A program made the position numbers and the translations under genes. A stretch of 64,000 bases of DNA from JAUIAI01 sp041396685 (lineage in GTDB: Bacteria > Pseudomonadota > Gammaproteobacteria > Burkholderiales > Burkholderiaceae_E). Under the pieces are notes generated by a model. That model worked only from the letters and a program-made list of their open reading frames with translations. It searched no databases and had not been told where the DNA came from. Where the stretch lies: the NCBI GenBank assembly GCA_041396685.1, contig JAWKYD010000011.1, positions 172,730 to 236,729 of the forward strand, written 5' to 3'. Each line of letters begins with the position of its first letter. The stretch's first letter is position 1. Shown here one piece after another: positions 34,271-45,055 of this stretch.

Positions 34271-36364
34271 TCAGTCGTTGAACGACTGGCCGGCGGCGGC
34301 CAGCCGGTTCAGCAAGGGTGCCGGTGTCCAGAAGCCCGGATCGCCGTGTGGCTGGCGCGCGTACTCACGCATGCGCGTGACGACGTTGTAGAGCCCGAAC
34401 TGGTCGGCGTAGAGCATCGGGCCGCCGCGATGCAGCGGGAAGCCATAGCCGGTGAGATAGATGAGATCGATGTCCGACGCGCGCATCGCGATGCCCTCTT
34501 CGAGGATCGCCGCGCCCTCGTTGACCAGCGAGAACAGCAGACGATGCACGATCTCGTCGTCGTCGATCTTGCGCGGCGTGACGCCGATCGCCTCGCGGTG
34601 CTTGGCGATGATCTCGTCGACGGCCGGATCGGGAATCGCCTTGCGGCTGCCGGCCTGGTAGCGGTACCAGCCGGCGCCGGTCTTCTGCCCGAACCGACCA
34701 GCCTCGCAGATGCGGTCGGCCACGGCCGAATAGATGACCTCGGGTTTTTCCTCGTAACGACGCTTGCGGATATACCAGCCGACGTCATTGCCGGCCAGGT
34801 CACCCATACGAAAGGGGCCCATCGCGAAGCCGAAGCGCTCGATCGCCCGATCGACCTGTTGCGGGCTCGCGCCTTCGTCGAGCATGAAGGTGGCCTGACG
34901 CGAGTACTGCTCGATCATGCGGTTGCCGATGAAGCCATCGCAGACTCCGGAGACCACCGCGGTCTTGCGGATGCGCTTGGCCAGGGCCATCGTCGTGGCC
35001 AGCACGTCCTTGGCGGTGGCCTTGCCGCGCACCACCTCGAGCAACTTCATGACGTTCGCGGGCGAGAAGAAATGCGTGCCGATGACGTCGCCAGGCCGGC
35101 GCGTGAAGGCAGCGATCTGATCGACGTCCAGCGTCGAGGTGTTGGTGGCCAGGATCGCGCCGTCCTTCATGTAGCGATCGAGCGCCTGGAACACGTCGCG
35201 CTTGACGTTCATGTCTTCGAACACCGCCTCGACGACGATGTCGGCCTCGCCCAGGTCTTCGTAGCGCAGTGTCGGCGTGAGCAATGCCATGCGCTTCTCG
35301 ACATCCTCGGCGCTCATGCGCCCCTTGCGGGCCGTGTTCTCGTAGTTCTTGCGGATGGTATCCATGCCGCGATCGAGGGCGGCTTGCTCGCGCTCCATCA
35401 GCGACACGGGTATGCCGGCGTTGACGAAGTTCATCGCAATGCCGCCGCCCATCGTGCCCGCGCCGATCACCGCCGCCCGTTCGATGGTGCGTAGCGGCGT
35501 GTCTGCGGGCACGTCAGGGATCTTGCTGGCGGCGCGCTCGGCGAAGAATGCGTGCCGCAATGCACGCGCCTCGGGCGTGTGCATCAGTGCGATGAATTCC
35601 TCGCGCTCGACCGCCATGCCCCTCTCGAAAGACTGCTGCACGGCCGCCCGCACCGCCGCCACGCAGGCGCGAGGCGCCGGGAACTGCGGCGCGGCGCTGA
35701 TGGCCGCGTTCTCGGCGAACTTCAGGAAGCCGTCGGCATTGGGATAGTCGATACGGCGGTCACGCACCAACGGCCGCGCCGAGCCATCGGCGATCACCTT
35801 GCGGGCGAACGCAATCGCACCCTCGATCAGTTCGCCTTCGATGAGCTTGTCGAACAGGTCGGTGTCGGCGAGCTTGGCCGCCGCCACCGGTGCCCCGCTG
35901 ACGATCATGTTCAAGGCGCGCTCGAGCGGCATCACCCGGGGCAGGCGCTGGGTCCCGCCGGCACCGGGGATCAGGCCGATCTTGACCTCGGGCAGCGCAA
36001 TCTGGGCGTCGGGCGTGCTGACCCGGTAGTGACAACCGAGCGCCAGTTCGAGCCCGCCCCCCATGGCGATCGAATGCACGGCGGCGATCACCGGCTTCGG
36101 CGAGCGCTCGATCTCGCGGATCAGGGTCAGCAGATTGGGCTCGGCCAGCGCCTTGGGCGAGCCGAACTCGCGGATGTCGGCGCCGCCGGAGAAGGCACGC
36201 CCACCGCCGGTGAGAATGATCGCCCGGACCGACGGCTCGCCGATCGCCCGCTGCAGGCCATCCATGATGCCCGTGCGCAGCTCGTAGCCGAGACCGTTCA
36301 CCGGCGGGTTGTCCATCGTGATGACCGCGAGGTCACCGTGTTGTGCGAATCGAACCTGGCTCAA
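34271..36364 (-). CDS. fadB: Multifunctional enoyl-CoA hydratase/3-hydroxyacyl-CoA dehydrogenase
   Basis: A 697-residue beta-oxidation enzyme. Residues 1-180 form the crotonase domain with GGGLELALGC and LPEVKIGLIPGAGG, whose glutamates act in hydration. A 3-hydroxyacyl-CoA dehydrogenase unit follows: GAGTMGGG near 297, then THFFSPANVMKLLE, plus a C-terminal helical repeat. The order matches FadB/FadJ and peroxisomal multifunctional enzymes. The start is TTG with GGAGAT before it. It precedes the thiolase gene, forming the FadBA-like pair. Confidence 0.92.
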   Translation of the reverse strand: MSQVRFAQHGDLAVITMDNPPVNGLGYELRTGIMDGLQRAIGEPSVRAIILTGGGRAFSGGADIREFGSPKALAEPNLLTLIREIERSPKPVIAAVHSIAMGGGLELALGCHYRVSTPDAQIALPEVKIGLIPGAGGTQRLPRVMPLERALNMIVSGAPVAAAKLADTDLFDKLIEGELIEGAIAFARKVIADGSARPLVRDRRIDYPNADGFLKFAENAAISAAPQFPAPRACVAAVRAAVQQSFERGMAVEREEFIALMHTPEARALRHAFFAERAASKIPDVPADTPLRTIERAAVIGAGTMGGGIAMNFVNAGIPVSLMEREQAALDRGMDTIRKNYENTARKGRMSAEDVEKRMALLTPTLRYEDLGEADIVVEAVFEDMNVKRDVFQALDRYMKDGAILATNTSTLDVDQIAAFTRRPGDVIGTHFFSPANVMKLLEVVRGKATAKDVLATTMALAKRIRKTAVVSGVCDGFIGNRMIEQYSRQATFMLDEGASPQQVDRAIERFGFAMGPFRMGDLAGNDVGWYIRKRRYEEKPEVIYSAVADRICEAGRFGQKTGAGWYRYQAGSRKAIPDPAVDEIIAKHREAIGVTPRKIDDDEIVHRLLFSLVNEGAAILEEGIAMRASDIDLIYLTGYGFPLHRGGPMLYADQFGLYNVVTRMREYARQPHGDPGFWTPAPLLNRLAAAGQSFND

Positions 36365-36424
36365 AGCGGGATCTCCAGAAATGCGATCGGGCGGGGCACC
36401 GACGGAGTGCCCCGCGAGACGTGT

Positions 36425-38059
36425 TCAGGCCGTCGGCAGACGGTAGTGGGCAAACTGTTCGCGCAGACGCGTCTTGAGAATCTTGCCCGTGGCGCCCAGC
36501 GGCAACTCATCCACGAACTGGACGTCGTCGGGCGTCCACCATTTGGCGATCTTGCCATCGTAATGCGCGAGGAGTTCGTCGCGTCCGACATCGCTACCGG
36601 GTTTGCGCACCACGATCAGCAAGGGGCGCTCGTCCCATTTCGGATGGGCGATGCCGATGACCGCGGCGCTGGCCACCCCAGGATGGGCCATGGCCAGGTT
36701 CTCGAGATCGATCGAACTGATCCACTCACCGCCCGACTTGATGACATCCTTGCTTCGATCGGTGATCTGCATGAATCCGTCGGCATCGATCGTGGCCACG
36801 TCACCGGTTGGGAACCAGCCGCGGTTGTCAGCGTCGTACTGCAGCGGATCGCCCCCGGCACCGCGGAAGTACTCGCGGATGACCCAGGGGCCGCGAACCA
36901 GCAGGTTGCCGAAGGTGCTGCCGTCCCAGGGCAACGCCTTGCCCTGGTCGTCGACGATCTTCATGTCGATGCCGTAAACCACCCGGCCCTGCTTTTCGTA
37001 GAACTTCATCTGCTGATCTTCGGGCAGATCGAGTTGCTTGCCCTGCAGACGGCTGAGCGTACCCAGCGGCGACAGCTCGGTCATGCCCCAGGCATGAATG
37101 ACATCGACCCCGTAGGCGCGGAAGGCCTTGATCATGGCCGGAGGGCAGGCCGACCCACCGATCACGGTGCGGGTCAGGGTCGAGAACTTCAGGTCATTGG
37201 CCTGTACGTATTGCAGCAGGCCGAGCCAGACGGTCGGCACGCCCGCCGAAAAGCTGACATTTTCCTGCTCGAACAGGTCATGAATCGACTTACCGTCGAG
37301 TTGGGCGCCGGGAAACACCAGCTTGGCGCCCACCATCGGTGCCACGTACGGGATGCCCCAGGCATTGACGTGGAACATCGGCACCACCGGCAGAATGCTG
37401 TCGCGGGCCGAGGCTGCCATCGAATCGGGCAGTGCCGCCGCGTACGCGTGCAGAACGGTGGAGCGATGCGAATAGAGCGCTCCTTTCGGATTGCCCGTGG
37501 TTCCCGAGGTGTAGCAGAGAGCAACCGCGCTGTGCTCGTCCATTTCCGGCCAGACGAAGCCCTCGTCGCCGCTCGCCAGCAAGGTCTCATAGTTGACCAG
37601 TTCGACGCTGGACTCCGGCTGTTTGTCCGGGTCGATCATGGCCACCCAGGAGCGGACCCCCGGGCACTTCGCGGCGATCGCCTGCACGATCGGCAGGAAG
37701 GTGATGTCGAAGAACAGCGCCTTGTCGTCGGCGTTGCCGATGATCCACGCGATCTGGTCCGGATGCAGCCGGGGATTGATCGTGTGCACCACTCCGCCCG
37801 CCCCGCCGATCGCGTAGTAGGCCTCCATGTGCCGATAGCCGTTCCAGGCCAGGGTGGCGACTCGGTCGCCATGGACCACGCCCGTCTTCTGCAAGGCACT
37901 GGCAAGACGGCGTGAGCGCGACTCGAGTTCGACATACGTGGTGCGATGGATGTCGCCCTCGAGCCGCCGCGACACGATTTCGGTGTCGGCATGGTGACGC
38001 GCAGCGTGCTGAAGGATCGACGAGATCAGCAGCGGCATATCCATCATGAGGCCGTTCAT
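36425..38059 (-). CDS. Fatty-acyl-CoA ligase (AlkK/DmdB-like)
   Basis: A 544-residue ANL ligase with YTSGTTGNPKGALYSHRS near 190, HAWGMTELSPLG near 320 and the C-terminal lysine in LGATGKILKTRL. The form is close to AlkK-type medium-chain ligases and to 3-methylthiopropionyl-CoA ligases. AGGAG precedes the ATG. As the first gene of a leftward cluster with FadB-type, thiolase and accessory genes, it probably activates the fatty acid that they degrade. Chain length is not determinable by eye. Confidence 0.9.
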   Translation of the reverse strand: MNGLMMDMPLLISSILQHAARHHADTEIVSRRLEGDIHRTTYVELESRSRRLASALQKTGVVHGDRVATLAWNGYRHMEAYYAIGGAGGVVHTINPRLHPDQIAWIIGNADDKALFFDITFLPIVQAIAAKCPGVRSWVAMIDPDKQPESSVELVNYETLLASGDEGFVWPEMDEHSAVALCYTSGTTGNPKGALYSHRSTVLHAYAAALPDSMAASARDSILPVVPMFHVNAWGIPYVAPMVGAKLVFPGAQLDGKSIHDLFEQENVSFSAGVPTVWLGLLQYVQANDLKFSTLTRTVIGGSACPPAMIKAFRAYGVDVIHAWGMTELSPLGTLSRLQGKQLDLPEDQQMKFYEKQGRVVYGIDMKIVDDQGKALPWDGSTFGNLLVRGPWVIREYFRGAGGDPLQYDADNRGWFPTGDVATIDADGFMQITDRSKDVIKSGGEWISSIDLENLAMAHPGVASAAVIGIAHPKWDERPLLIVVRKPGSDVGRDELLAHYDGKIAKWWTPDDVQFVDELPLGATGKILKTRLREQFAHYRLPTA

Positions 38060-38368
38060 GGGAGTCTCCTGTGGGGTCGTTCGTACACGTCGCCAGACCG
38101 GACGCCCCGCCGTGCAGCGGCGCGGGCCGGATCCATGGCAAGCTCAATCATCGGCAGTGTAGCCAAACCCGTGCCGCGCTGCCGCACGGCACGCCCTGCC
38201 CCGCGAATCGCTGCCAGGGGGCGGGCAAAATCAACCGGCGAGCGCCGGCCGCGGCGGACTCGCCGATGTCGTCACTCGCCAGGAATCACGCCCGCAGAAT
38301 ACGCGCGCCGGCCGGTGCCGGGCAGCCGGGCTCCTGCAAGCCCCGCCCCATGCGCGCGCGAGCGCGAC
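38060..38368. other. Gene-free stretch
   Basis: No coding region was found between the fatty-acyl-CoA ligase start and the 46-residue gene. The stretch is very GC-rich, with short self-complementary patches such as CCGGCGAGCGCCGG, and presumably carries the ligase promoter. Confidence 0.5.
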
Positions 38369-38386
38369 AACCGCTGATCAGCGGTT
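38369..38386. repeat. Perfect 18-base palindrome at a stop codon
   Basis: AACCGCTGATCAGCGGTT is fully self-complementary and spans the stop codon and last codons of the 46-residue gene. With no loop and no T-run it is not a classical terminator; a protein-binding site or weak hairpin is possible. Confidence 0.75.
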
Positions 38387-38518
38387 CTGTTTGCTGCTCT
38401 TGACCTTCTCGAGCATCTTGAAGGTCGTGCGCGTGGAATCCTTGAAAAGCCGCTTCAGCGACTTCGGCAGGCACTTGCGCTCGATGGTGTTGCGACGGAC
38501 GCGCGTACGCTCGGCCAT
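38378..38518 (-). CDS. Small highly basic protein, 46 residues, unknown function
   Basis: This frame starts MAERTRVRRNTIERK and continues to SKQNR. Nearly a third of the residues are Lys or Arg, and the one cysteine (residue 16) follows ERK. GGAG stands 8 bases before the ATG, and a perfect TATAAT lies about 40 bases upstream on the same strand. Third positions are G/C-rich. The size and charge suggest a ribosome-, RNA- or DNA-binding factor, but I do not recognise the family, and it is not the S21 protein. Confidence 0.65.
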   Translation of the reverse strand: MAERTRVRRNTIERKCLPKSLKRLFKDSTRTTFKMLEKVKSSKQNR

Positions 38519-38532
38519 GGACGGGGCTCCGT

Positions 38533-38561
38533 TTGAAATTGAGGTAACCTGTCATTATACC
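38533..38561. promoter_or_regulatory. Overlapping divergent promoters
   Basis: On the plus strand TTGAAA (38533-38538) is followed after exactly 17 bases by TATACC (38556-38561), a good sigma-70 promoter for yciB. On the minus strand the same bases give a perfect TATAAT (complement of 38554-38559) pointing to the 46-residue gene. Transcription in one direction should compete with the other. Confidence 0.6.
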
Positions 38562-38629
38562 GTGCAAAGTCACTGAACGCGGGCCCTTTGGCCGCGCCGC
38601 CGCCGGGCGGCGGAGACTCCCCTTCCCCC

Positions 38630-39163
38630 ATGAAGCTGCTGTTCGATTTCCTCCCGATTGCGCTCTTCTTCGTCGCGTTCAAGCTCTATGACATCTACGT
38701 CGCGACAGCCACCGCGGTCGTCGCCAGTCTCGTTCAAATCGTCTGGATGCGGGTGCGCGGCCGCCCTATCGAGCCGATGCAGTGGATCTCGCTGGCGATC
38801 ATCGTGGTCTTTGGCGGTCTCACCCTGCTCTTGCGCGACGAGACCTTCATCAAGTGGAAGCCCACGGTGCTCTACCTGGTGTTTGCCGCCACCCTCGCGG
38901 GCGGCCGCCTGATCGGCGGGCGCAACCTGATGCAGGCCCTGATGGGTTCTCAAATCGAGTTGCCGACCGAGCGCTGGACCCAGCTCAACTGGGCCTGGAC
39001 CCTTTTCTTCGCGGTGATGGCGGTTGCCAATCTGGCCGTCGCCTACGGTTTCTCGACCGAGATCTGGGTTCAGTTCAAGGTATTCGGCACCCTCGGCCTG
39101 ACGCTCTTGTTCGTCCTGCTCCAGGCATTCTGGATCTCGCGCGCCATGGAGCCACAGAAATGA
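38630..39163 (+). CDS. yciB: Inner-membrane septation protein YciB
   Basis: A 177-residue inner-membrane protein with about five hydrophobic helices, opening MKLLFDFLPIALFFVAFK as in all YciB proteins. It is linked to cell-envelope synthesis and septum placement. The ATG at 38630 is the conserved start; the TTG at 38588 adds a Pro-rich unrelated lead. It is the first gene of a yciB-bolA-ppiase set, with the bolA start overlapping its stop (ATGA). Confidence 0.93.
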   Translation: MKLLFDFLPIALFFVAFKLYDIYVATATAVVASLVQIVWMRVRGRPIEPMQWISLAIIVVFGGLTLLLRDETFIKWKPTVLYLVFAATLAGGRLIGGRNLMQALMGSQIELPTERWTQLNWAWTLFFAVMAVANLAVAYGFSTEIWVQFKVFGTLGLTLLFVLLQAFWISRAMEPQK

Positions 39164-39435
39164 GCCGGCCCAGTGTCGACGAACTGCGCGCGCGTCTTGC
39201 CGAGGCCTTCCCCGGTGACCCGATCGACGTCGAGGATGACAGTCACCGCCATGCCGGGCACGCCGGTGCCCAGGGGGGCGCCGGTCACTATAAGGTGCGC
39301 ATCGTCAGTGTCCGCTTCCAGGGATTGGCCCCGTTGGCGCGGCATCGGCTCGTGTATGATGCCGTCGCCGACTGGATGCCCACCCGCATCCACGCCCTTT
39401 CGATCGACGCTCGACTGCCCGGGACGGCAGCCTGA
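39160..39435 (+). CDS. bolA: BolA-family protein
   Basis: A 91-residue BolA protein. DSHRHAGHAG and HYKVRIVS are the usual segments, and a conserved histidine-rich patch can coordinate an Fe-S cluster together with a monothiol glutaredoxin. The C-terminal RHRLVYDAVADWMP helix is typical. It overlaps yciB by 4 bases. BolA proteins act in Fe-S cluster trafficking and in shape or stress control. Confidence 0.92.
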   Translation: MSRPSVDELRARLAEAFPGDPIDVEDDSHRHAGHAGAQGGAGHYKVRIVSVRFQGLAPLARHRLVYDAVADWMPTRIHALSIDARLPGTAA

Positions 39436-39488
39436 TCGGTGCCGCTCCCGCCGGCGTCGAACCCCCGCAGATCCATACGAGGCATCCC

Positions 39489-40313
39489 ATGTCAGCTTTC
39501 CGAGTCACGCGCCCGCTCGTTTCCGACCTTCTCTCGCGCCGTGACCGCGGCCTCGTCGGCCTGATGCTTTCGATCGCCGTCGCCGTTCCCGCGCTGGCCG
39601 CCGAGCCCTTGGTGGTCAACGGCCGCACCATTCCGGCCGAGCGCATCGATTCCTTCGTGCAGGCGATGGTCGCGCAAGGCCGCAAAGACGACGACACACT
39701 GCGCCGGGCGGTACGCGAAGAACTCATCGCGCGCGAGCTGTTCGTACAGGAGGCCGAGAAGCGCACCCTGCAAGAGCGCCCCGACGTCGCCACCCAACTC
39801 GCACGGGCACGCCAGGACATCCTGATCGGCGCCCTCATCCGTGATGAACTCACCGGCTCACCCGTCACCGATGAGGAAGTGCGCACGGCCTACGATCGGT
39901 TCGTCGCCGGCAAGGAGGCGTCCAAGGAGTATCGCGCGCGCCACATCCTGGTCGATTCCGAGAAAGAGGCGCGCGAGATCATCGCCAAGCTCGAAGCAGG
40001 TGAGGAGTTCGCCGAACTGGCCAAGCGCTCGCAGGATCCCGGTTCGGCCGAAAACGGCGGCGATCTCGATTGGAACACCCCCGACACCTTCGTGGCGGAA
40101 TTCGGCCTGGCGATGGCCGGGCTCGAAAAGGGCTCGTTTACCCGCGAACCGGTGAAAACGCAGTTCGGTTTCCACGTCATCCGGCTTGACGACATCCGCG
40201 ACGCACAGCCGCCGTCGATAGAGGCAATGCGCGCCCAGCTCACGCAGCAGCTGGAGCGTGACCGCGTGATAACGCTGCAGAAGTCTCTGCGCGACCAGGC
40301 TCAGATCAACTAA
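39489..40313 (+). CDS. Parvulin-type periplasmic peptidyl-prolyl isomerase
   Basis: A 274-residue exported folding factor. A signal peptide ends near LAAEP (about residue 39), then a SurA-like helical N-domain (residues 40-130), followed by the parvulin domain with ARHILVDSE, AELAKRSQDPGS, GGDLDW and GFHVI. Parvulins isomerise X-Pro bonds of outer-membrane proteins. It is transcribed after bolA, 53 bases away, an arrangement repeated in other betaproteobacteria. The end faces the acyltransferase gene. Confidence 0.9.
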   Translation: MSAFRVTRPLVSDLLSRRDRGLVGLMLSIAVAVPALAAEPLVVNGRTIPAERIDSFVQAMVAQGRKDDDTLRRAVREELIARELFVQEAEKRTLQERPDVATQLARARQDILIGALIRDELTGSPVTDEEVRTAYDRFVAGKEASKEYRARHILVDSEKEAREIIAKLEAGEEFAELAKRSQDPGSAENGGDLDWNTPDTFVAEFGLAMAGLEKGSFTREPVKTQFGFHVIRLDDIRDAQPPSIEAMRAQLTQQLERDRVITLQKSLRDQAQIN

Positions 40314-40337
40314 CCGCCTGTCGAAATACCTGTCGGC

Positions 40338-42206
40338 TCAGTCAAGGTTCGGCAGGCGCGCCAGAAGGGTTCGCACGGTCATGCGCTTGGCCGCGAAACC
40401 GGCACCCGCCGGCGTCAGGTGAAAACCGTCGAAGTAGATCAGCTTGCCTTGCTCATCGAACAAGGGGCACTGGTCGGCTTCGCAAAGATAATCATAGGGG
40501 TCGACGAAGCGCCTGCCCAGCATGGCGCGCAATCGATCATTGAGCGCCCGCCTGTCGGCCTGCGGTGCGACCTTGAGCGCATAGCGTGCCGGCACCGGCT
40601 TCTGTCTGACGGTCTCGGGGGTGTAGGTCATTTGTTTGTCGCCGAAGACCAGGAACTTCGGCCCAAAGCGTTTCGTCAGGGCGCTCAGGCTTTCCAGTAG
40701 CAATTCGACCTCGAACTCCTGCCAGGCCATGGCGAGCACCACCACGTCGGCCTGCGCCAGAAGGGCCTCAGTTTGCGGCGAAAAGTAGCTGTCGGCCCGG
40801 TAGCAGGTCGAGAACAAGCGCGGTTCGATATGCGAGCGATAGCGCTCCGGTTCGAGATAGAGATTGCCGCAACCCTTATAGATCGTCAGCGAACTGAAAG
40901 TGACGTCGGCCGGGGCCGGCATCATCAGCAAGTTCAACAGGTCACCGGAATTGCTGTCGCCAATCAGCAGCATCTTGATGGGCTTGGCGTCATCGAATGG
41001 ACGGTGCCGGCTGGCCTCTTTGTTGCGCCAGACGAAGGTGTCGCGCTCTTCCATGAAACCGACGATGTCCATGTCGGCCTCGGAGACGCGATAGAAATTG
41101 CCCTGCTTGGCCGTCACCACACCACCGCTTACCAGGAGGATGGCCAGTGCCGAGGCCGACATCCGGAACAGAGGCGCGCGCGCGATGCGGCCCTTCTGCC
41201 GGAACGGTCTCTCGACGAACCGCCAGCTCCACCAGGCCAACGTGAAGGTGGCGGCGACCAGAATCGTGATCTGGAGCAGGCCGAGATGCCTCGACCAGCC
41301 GTAGCGCGCGAATGCGAACAGTGGTTGATGCCACAGATAGGCGCTGTACGAAAGCAACCCGATGCCCACGATCATCCGGTTCACCAGCAGGGCGCAGACC
41401 CAGGTGCCGTCGATCGCGAACAGAATCACGAGTGCGGCGCCTAAGGTGGGAATCAGCGTCCAGACCGACGGAAACGGCATGGTTCCGTCGAACCACAGGC
41501 AGGCGAAGACGATCATCGCCAAGCCAAGCGCAGACAGCCATTGATGCAGCGAAATTGCCCGCGGCGATCGACGCTCACGCAGCCAGAATGCGACGAACGA
41601 ACCGACCAAGAGCTCCCAGCCGCGGGTGGGCAGCAGGAAGAAGCCGGCCGCCGCGTCGTTGTAGGCGGTCCATTGGGCAAGCGTCAGGCTGGCGACGAAG
41701 ATCACGACCAGGAACGGAATCAGCCAGCGCCGTCCGAAGCGCCAGGCCGCCATCAGCAATAGCGGAAAAAAGATGTAGTACTGTTCCTCGACCGCGAGGC
41801 TCCAGGTGTGCAGCAGCGGCTTGAGCTCGGCAGCGGTTTCGAAGTAGCCGCTCTCGCGCCAGAATAGGATGTTCGACGAGAAGGTGGCCACTGCCATCAG
41901 ACTTTGCGAGTAGTCCTTCATCTCGCTGGGCAGCAGCAACCACCAGGCGAACGGCATGGTGGCGACCACCACCAACACCAGGGCCGGAAGGATCCTGCGC
42001 GCCCGGCGTTCGTAGAAGGTCAGCAGGTTGAAACGGCCCCTGGCGAGCTCGTCGATGATGATCGTGGTGATCAGATAGCCGCTGATCACGAAGAACACGT
42101 CGACACCCACGAAGCCGCCGCTGAAGGTACTCACGCCGGCGTGGAACAAGATGACGGGCACGACAGCCACGGCGCGCAGGCCGTCGATCGCGGGACGGTA
42201 CTTCAA
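40338..42206 (-). CDS. OafA/YrhL-type O-acyltransferase with SGNH domain
   Basis: A 622-residue membrane acyltransferase. The first 350 residues form about ten helices of the acyltransferase-3 family, with IDGLRAVAVVPVILFHAGV and FVGVDVFFVISGYLIT. A C-terminal SGNH domain follows, with LLIGDSNSGDLL and the DxxH of YFDGFHLT. Such proteins acetylate cell-surface polysaccharide or peptidoglycan. The TTG at 42206, preceded by GAGGAA, is preferred over the ATG at 42260 because the family starts at YRPAIDGLR. It stands alone. Confidence 0.88.
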   Translation of the reverse strand: MKYRPAIDGLRAVAVVPVILFHAGVSTFSGGFVGVDVFFVISGYLITTIIIDELARGRFNLLTFYERRARRILPALVLVVVATMPFAWWLLLPSEMKDYSQSLMAVATFSSNILFWRESGYFETAAELKPLLHTWSLAVEEQYYIFFPLLLMAAWRFGRRWLIPFLVVIFVASLTLAQWTAYNDAAAGFFLLPTRGWELLVGSFVAFWLRERRSPRAISLHQWLSALGLAMIVFACLWFDGTMPFPSVWTLIPTLGAALVILFAIDGTWVCALLVNRMIVGIGLLSYSAYLWHQPLFAFARYGWSRHLGLLQITILVAATFTLAWWSWRFVERPFRQKGRIARAPLFRMSASALAILLVSGGVVTAKQGNFYRVSEADMDIVGFMEERDTFVWRNKEASRHRPFDDAKPIKMLLIGDSNSGDLLNLLMMPAPADVTFSSLTIYKGCGNLYLEPERYRSHIEPRLFSTCYRADSYFSPQTEALLAQADVVVLAMAWQEFEVELLLESLSALTKRFGPKFLVFGDKQMTYTPETVRQKPVPARYALKVAPQADRRALNDRLRAMLGRRFVDPYDYLCEADQCPLFDEQGKLIYFDGFHLTPAGAGFAAKRMTVRTLLARLPNLD

Positions 42207-42291
42207 CGGAGCAGTTCCTCGGCAGAAACAGGTGCCGCCATTATGTCGCGGCAGCCTCAAAGATCAGGAACAAATTCACGATCGGCCAGAT

Positions 42292-42320
42292 CCGCCGGTT
42301 ACGTCGACGTGAACCGGCGG
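42292..42320. other. Long perfect stem-loop between tadA and the acyltransferase gene
   Basis: The arms CCGCCGGTT and AACCGGCGG pair over 9 bases around an 11-base loop (ACGTCGACGTG) that is itself partly self-complementary. It lies between the tadA stop and the acyltransferase start, both leftward. It may end the feo-tadA transcript, but there is no U-run on that strand. Confidence 0.6.
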
Positions 42321-42359
42321 GGCGGCATCATTTTGCGACCAGGGGCGGCGCGATCCCGC

Positions 42360-42833
42360 TCAACGGCGCCGCGCCGCGAAGAACTCGCGCAGCAACTGCC
42401 CGCAATCGGCCTCCAACAGGCCACCGGTCACCTCGCAGTGGTGATTCAGGCGCGGCTCGGCGAACAAATCCACGACGCTGCCACAAGCGCCGGTCTTGGG
42501 GTCTCGGGCACCGAAAACCAGCCGCCGCAAACGCGCGTGTTGAATCGCACCGGCGCACATCGCACAAGGTTCAAGGGTGACATAGAGGTCGCAAGCCGTA
42601 AGCCGATAGTTACCCCGCAACTGGGCGGCGGCACGCATGGCCCGAATCTCGGCGTGCGCGGTGGGATCGTGTTCGCCGATCGGCTGGTTGTAACCGGTGG
42701 CGAGCACGCGGCCCTCGTGCACCAGGATGGCACCGACCGGTACTTCGCCGAGTACTGCTGCGTTGTGCGCCTGATCGATCGCCAAGCGCATCATTGCCGC
42801 ATCGAAACCGGGGTCATGGACGAAGTCGTTCAT
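42360..42833 (-). CDS. tadA: tRNA(adenine-34) deaminase
   Basis: A 157-residue cytidine/adenosine deaminase-fold enzyme that converts A34 to inosine in tRNA-Arg(ACG). The zinc site is His60 with Glu62 (HAE) and Cys90 and Cys93 in PCAMC. The VPVGAILV and N at GYNQPI also match. It sits just 6 bases after feoB, so it may share that transcript by chance of position rather than function. Confidence 0.94.
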   Translation of the reverse strand: MNDFVHDPGFDAAMMRLAIDQAHNAAVLGEVPVGAILVHEGRVLATGYNQPIGEHDPTAHAEIRAMRAAAQLRGNYRLTACDLYVTLEPCAMCAGAIQHARLRRLVFGARDPKTGACGSVVDLFAEPRLNHHCEVTGGLLEADCGQLLREFFAARRR

Positions 42834-42839
42834 CGATAT

Positions 42840-44728
<1,889 letters not shown>

Positions 44729-44732
<4 letters not shown>

Positions 44733-45055
44733 GGCGCCAGCCCGCGGCCGTCGACATGCACCTGCACGCAGGCGGCTTCCGCCAGCCGCAATGCGAATGT
44801 CGAATCGCCGATCCGGACGACGATCGGGTCACCGCCGAACGGCCCACGCGCAAGGATGTGTACTCGCTCGCCTGGCAGGAAGCCGATCTCGCTCAGCCAG
44901 TCGGCCCATTCAGGCGCATGGACTGGCGCCTCGACGCCGTGTACCCACGCGCTCTGATGCGGGTCTAGTTCGCTTAAAAGACGGTTATCCAAGGCAGAGA
45001 CATCGATACAGGAACGACCGGCAAAGGCCGGTGCGCGGGACTTACTCCCACTCAA
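44729..45055 (-). CDS. feoA: FeoA domain protein
   Basis: A 108-residue SH3-like protein that assists FeoB. LSEIGFLPGERVHILARGPFGGD and the end with IVVRIGDSTFALR are the family core. The N-terminus is uncertain: TTG at 45055 has no ribosome-binding site, and a TTG at 44992 would remove 21 residues. The codons around DNRLLSEL use rare TTA and CTA, unlike the rest, and no gene lies upstream. This may be where acquired DNA joins the chromosome. Confidence 0.82.

Noticed and set aside
35552..37915. A 787-residue open frame on the plus strand, antisense to fadB and the acyl-CoA ligase
   Set aside because: Both genes on the minus strand have clear domains. Long antisense frames are expected in GC-rich DNA, and this one has no family pattern.
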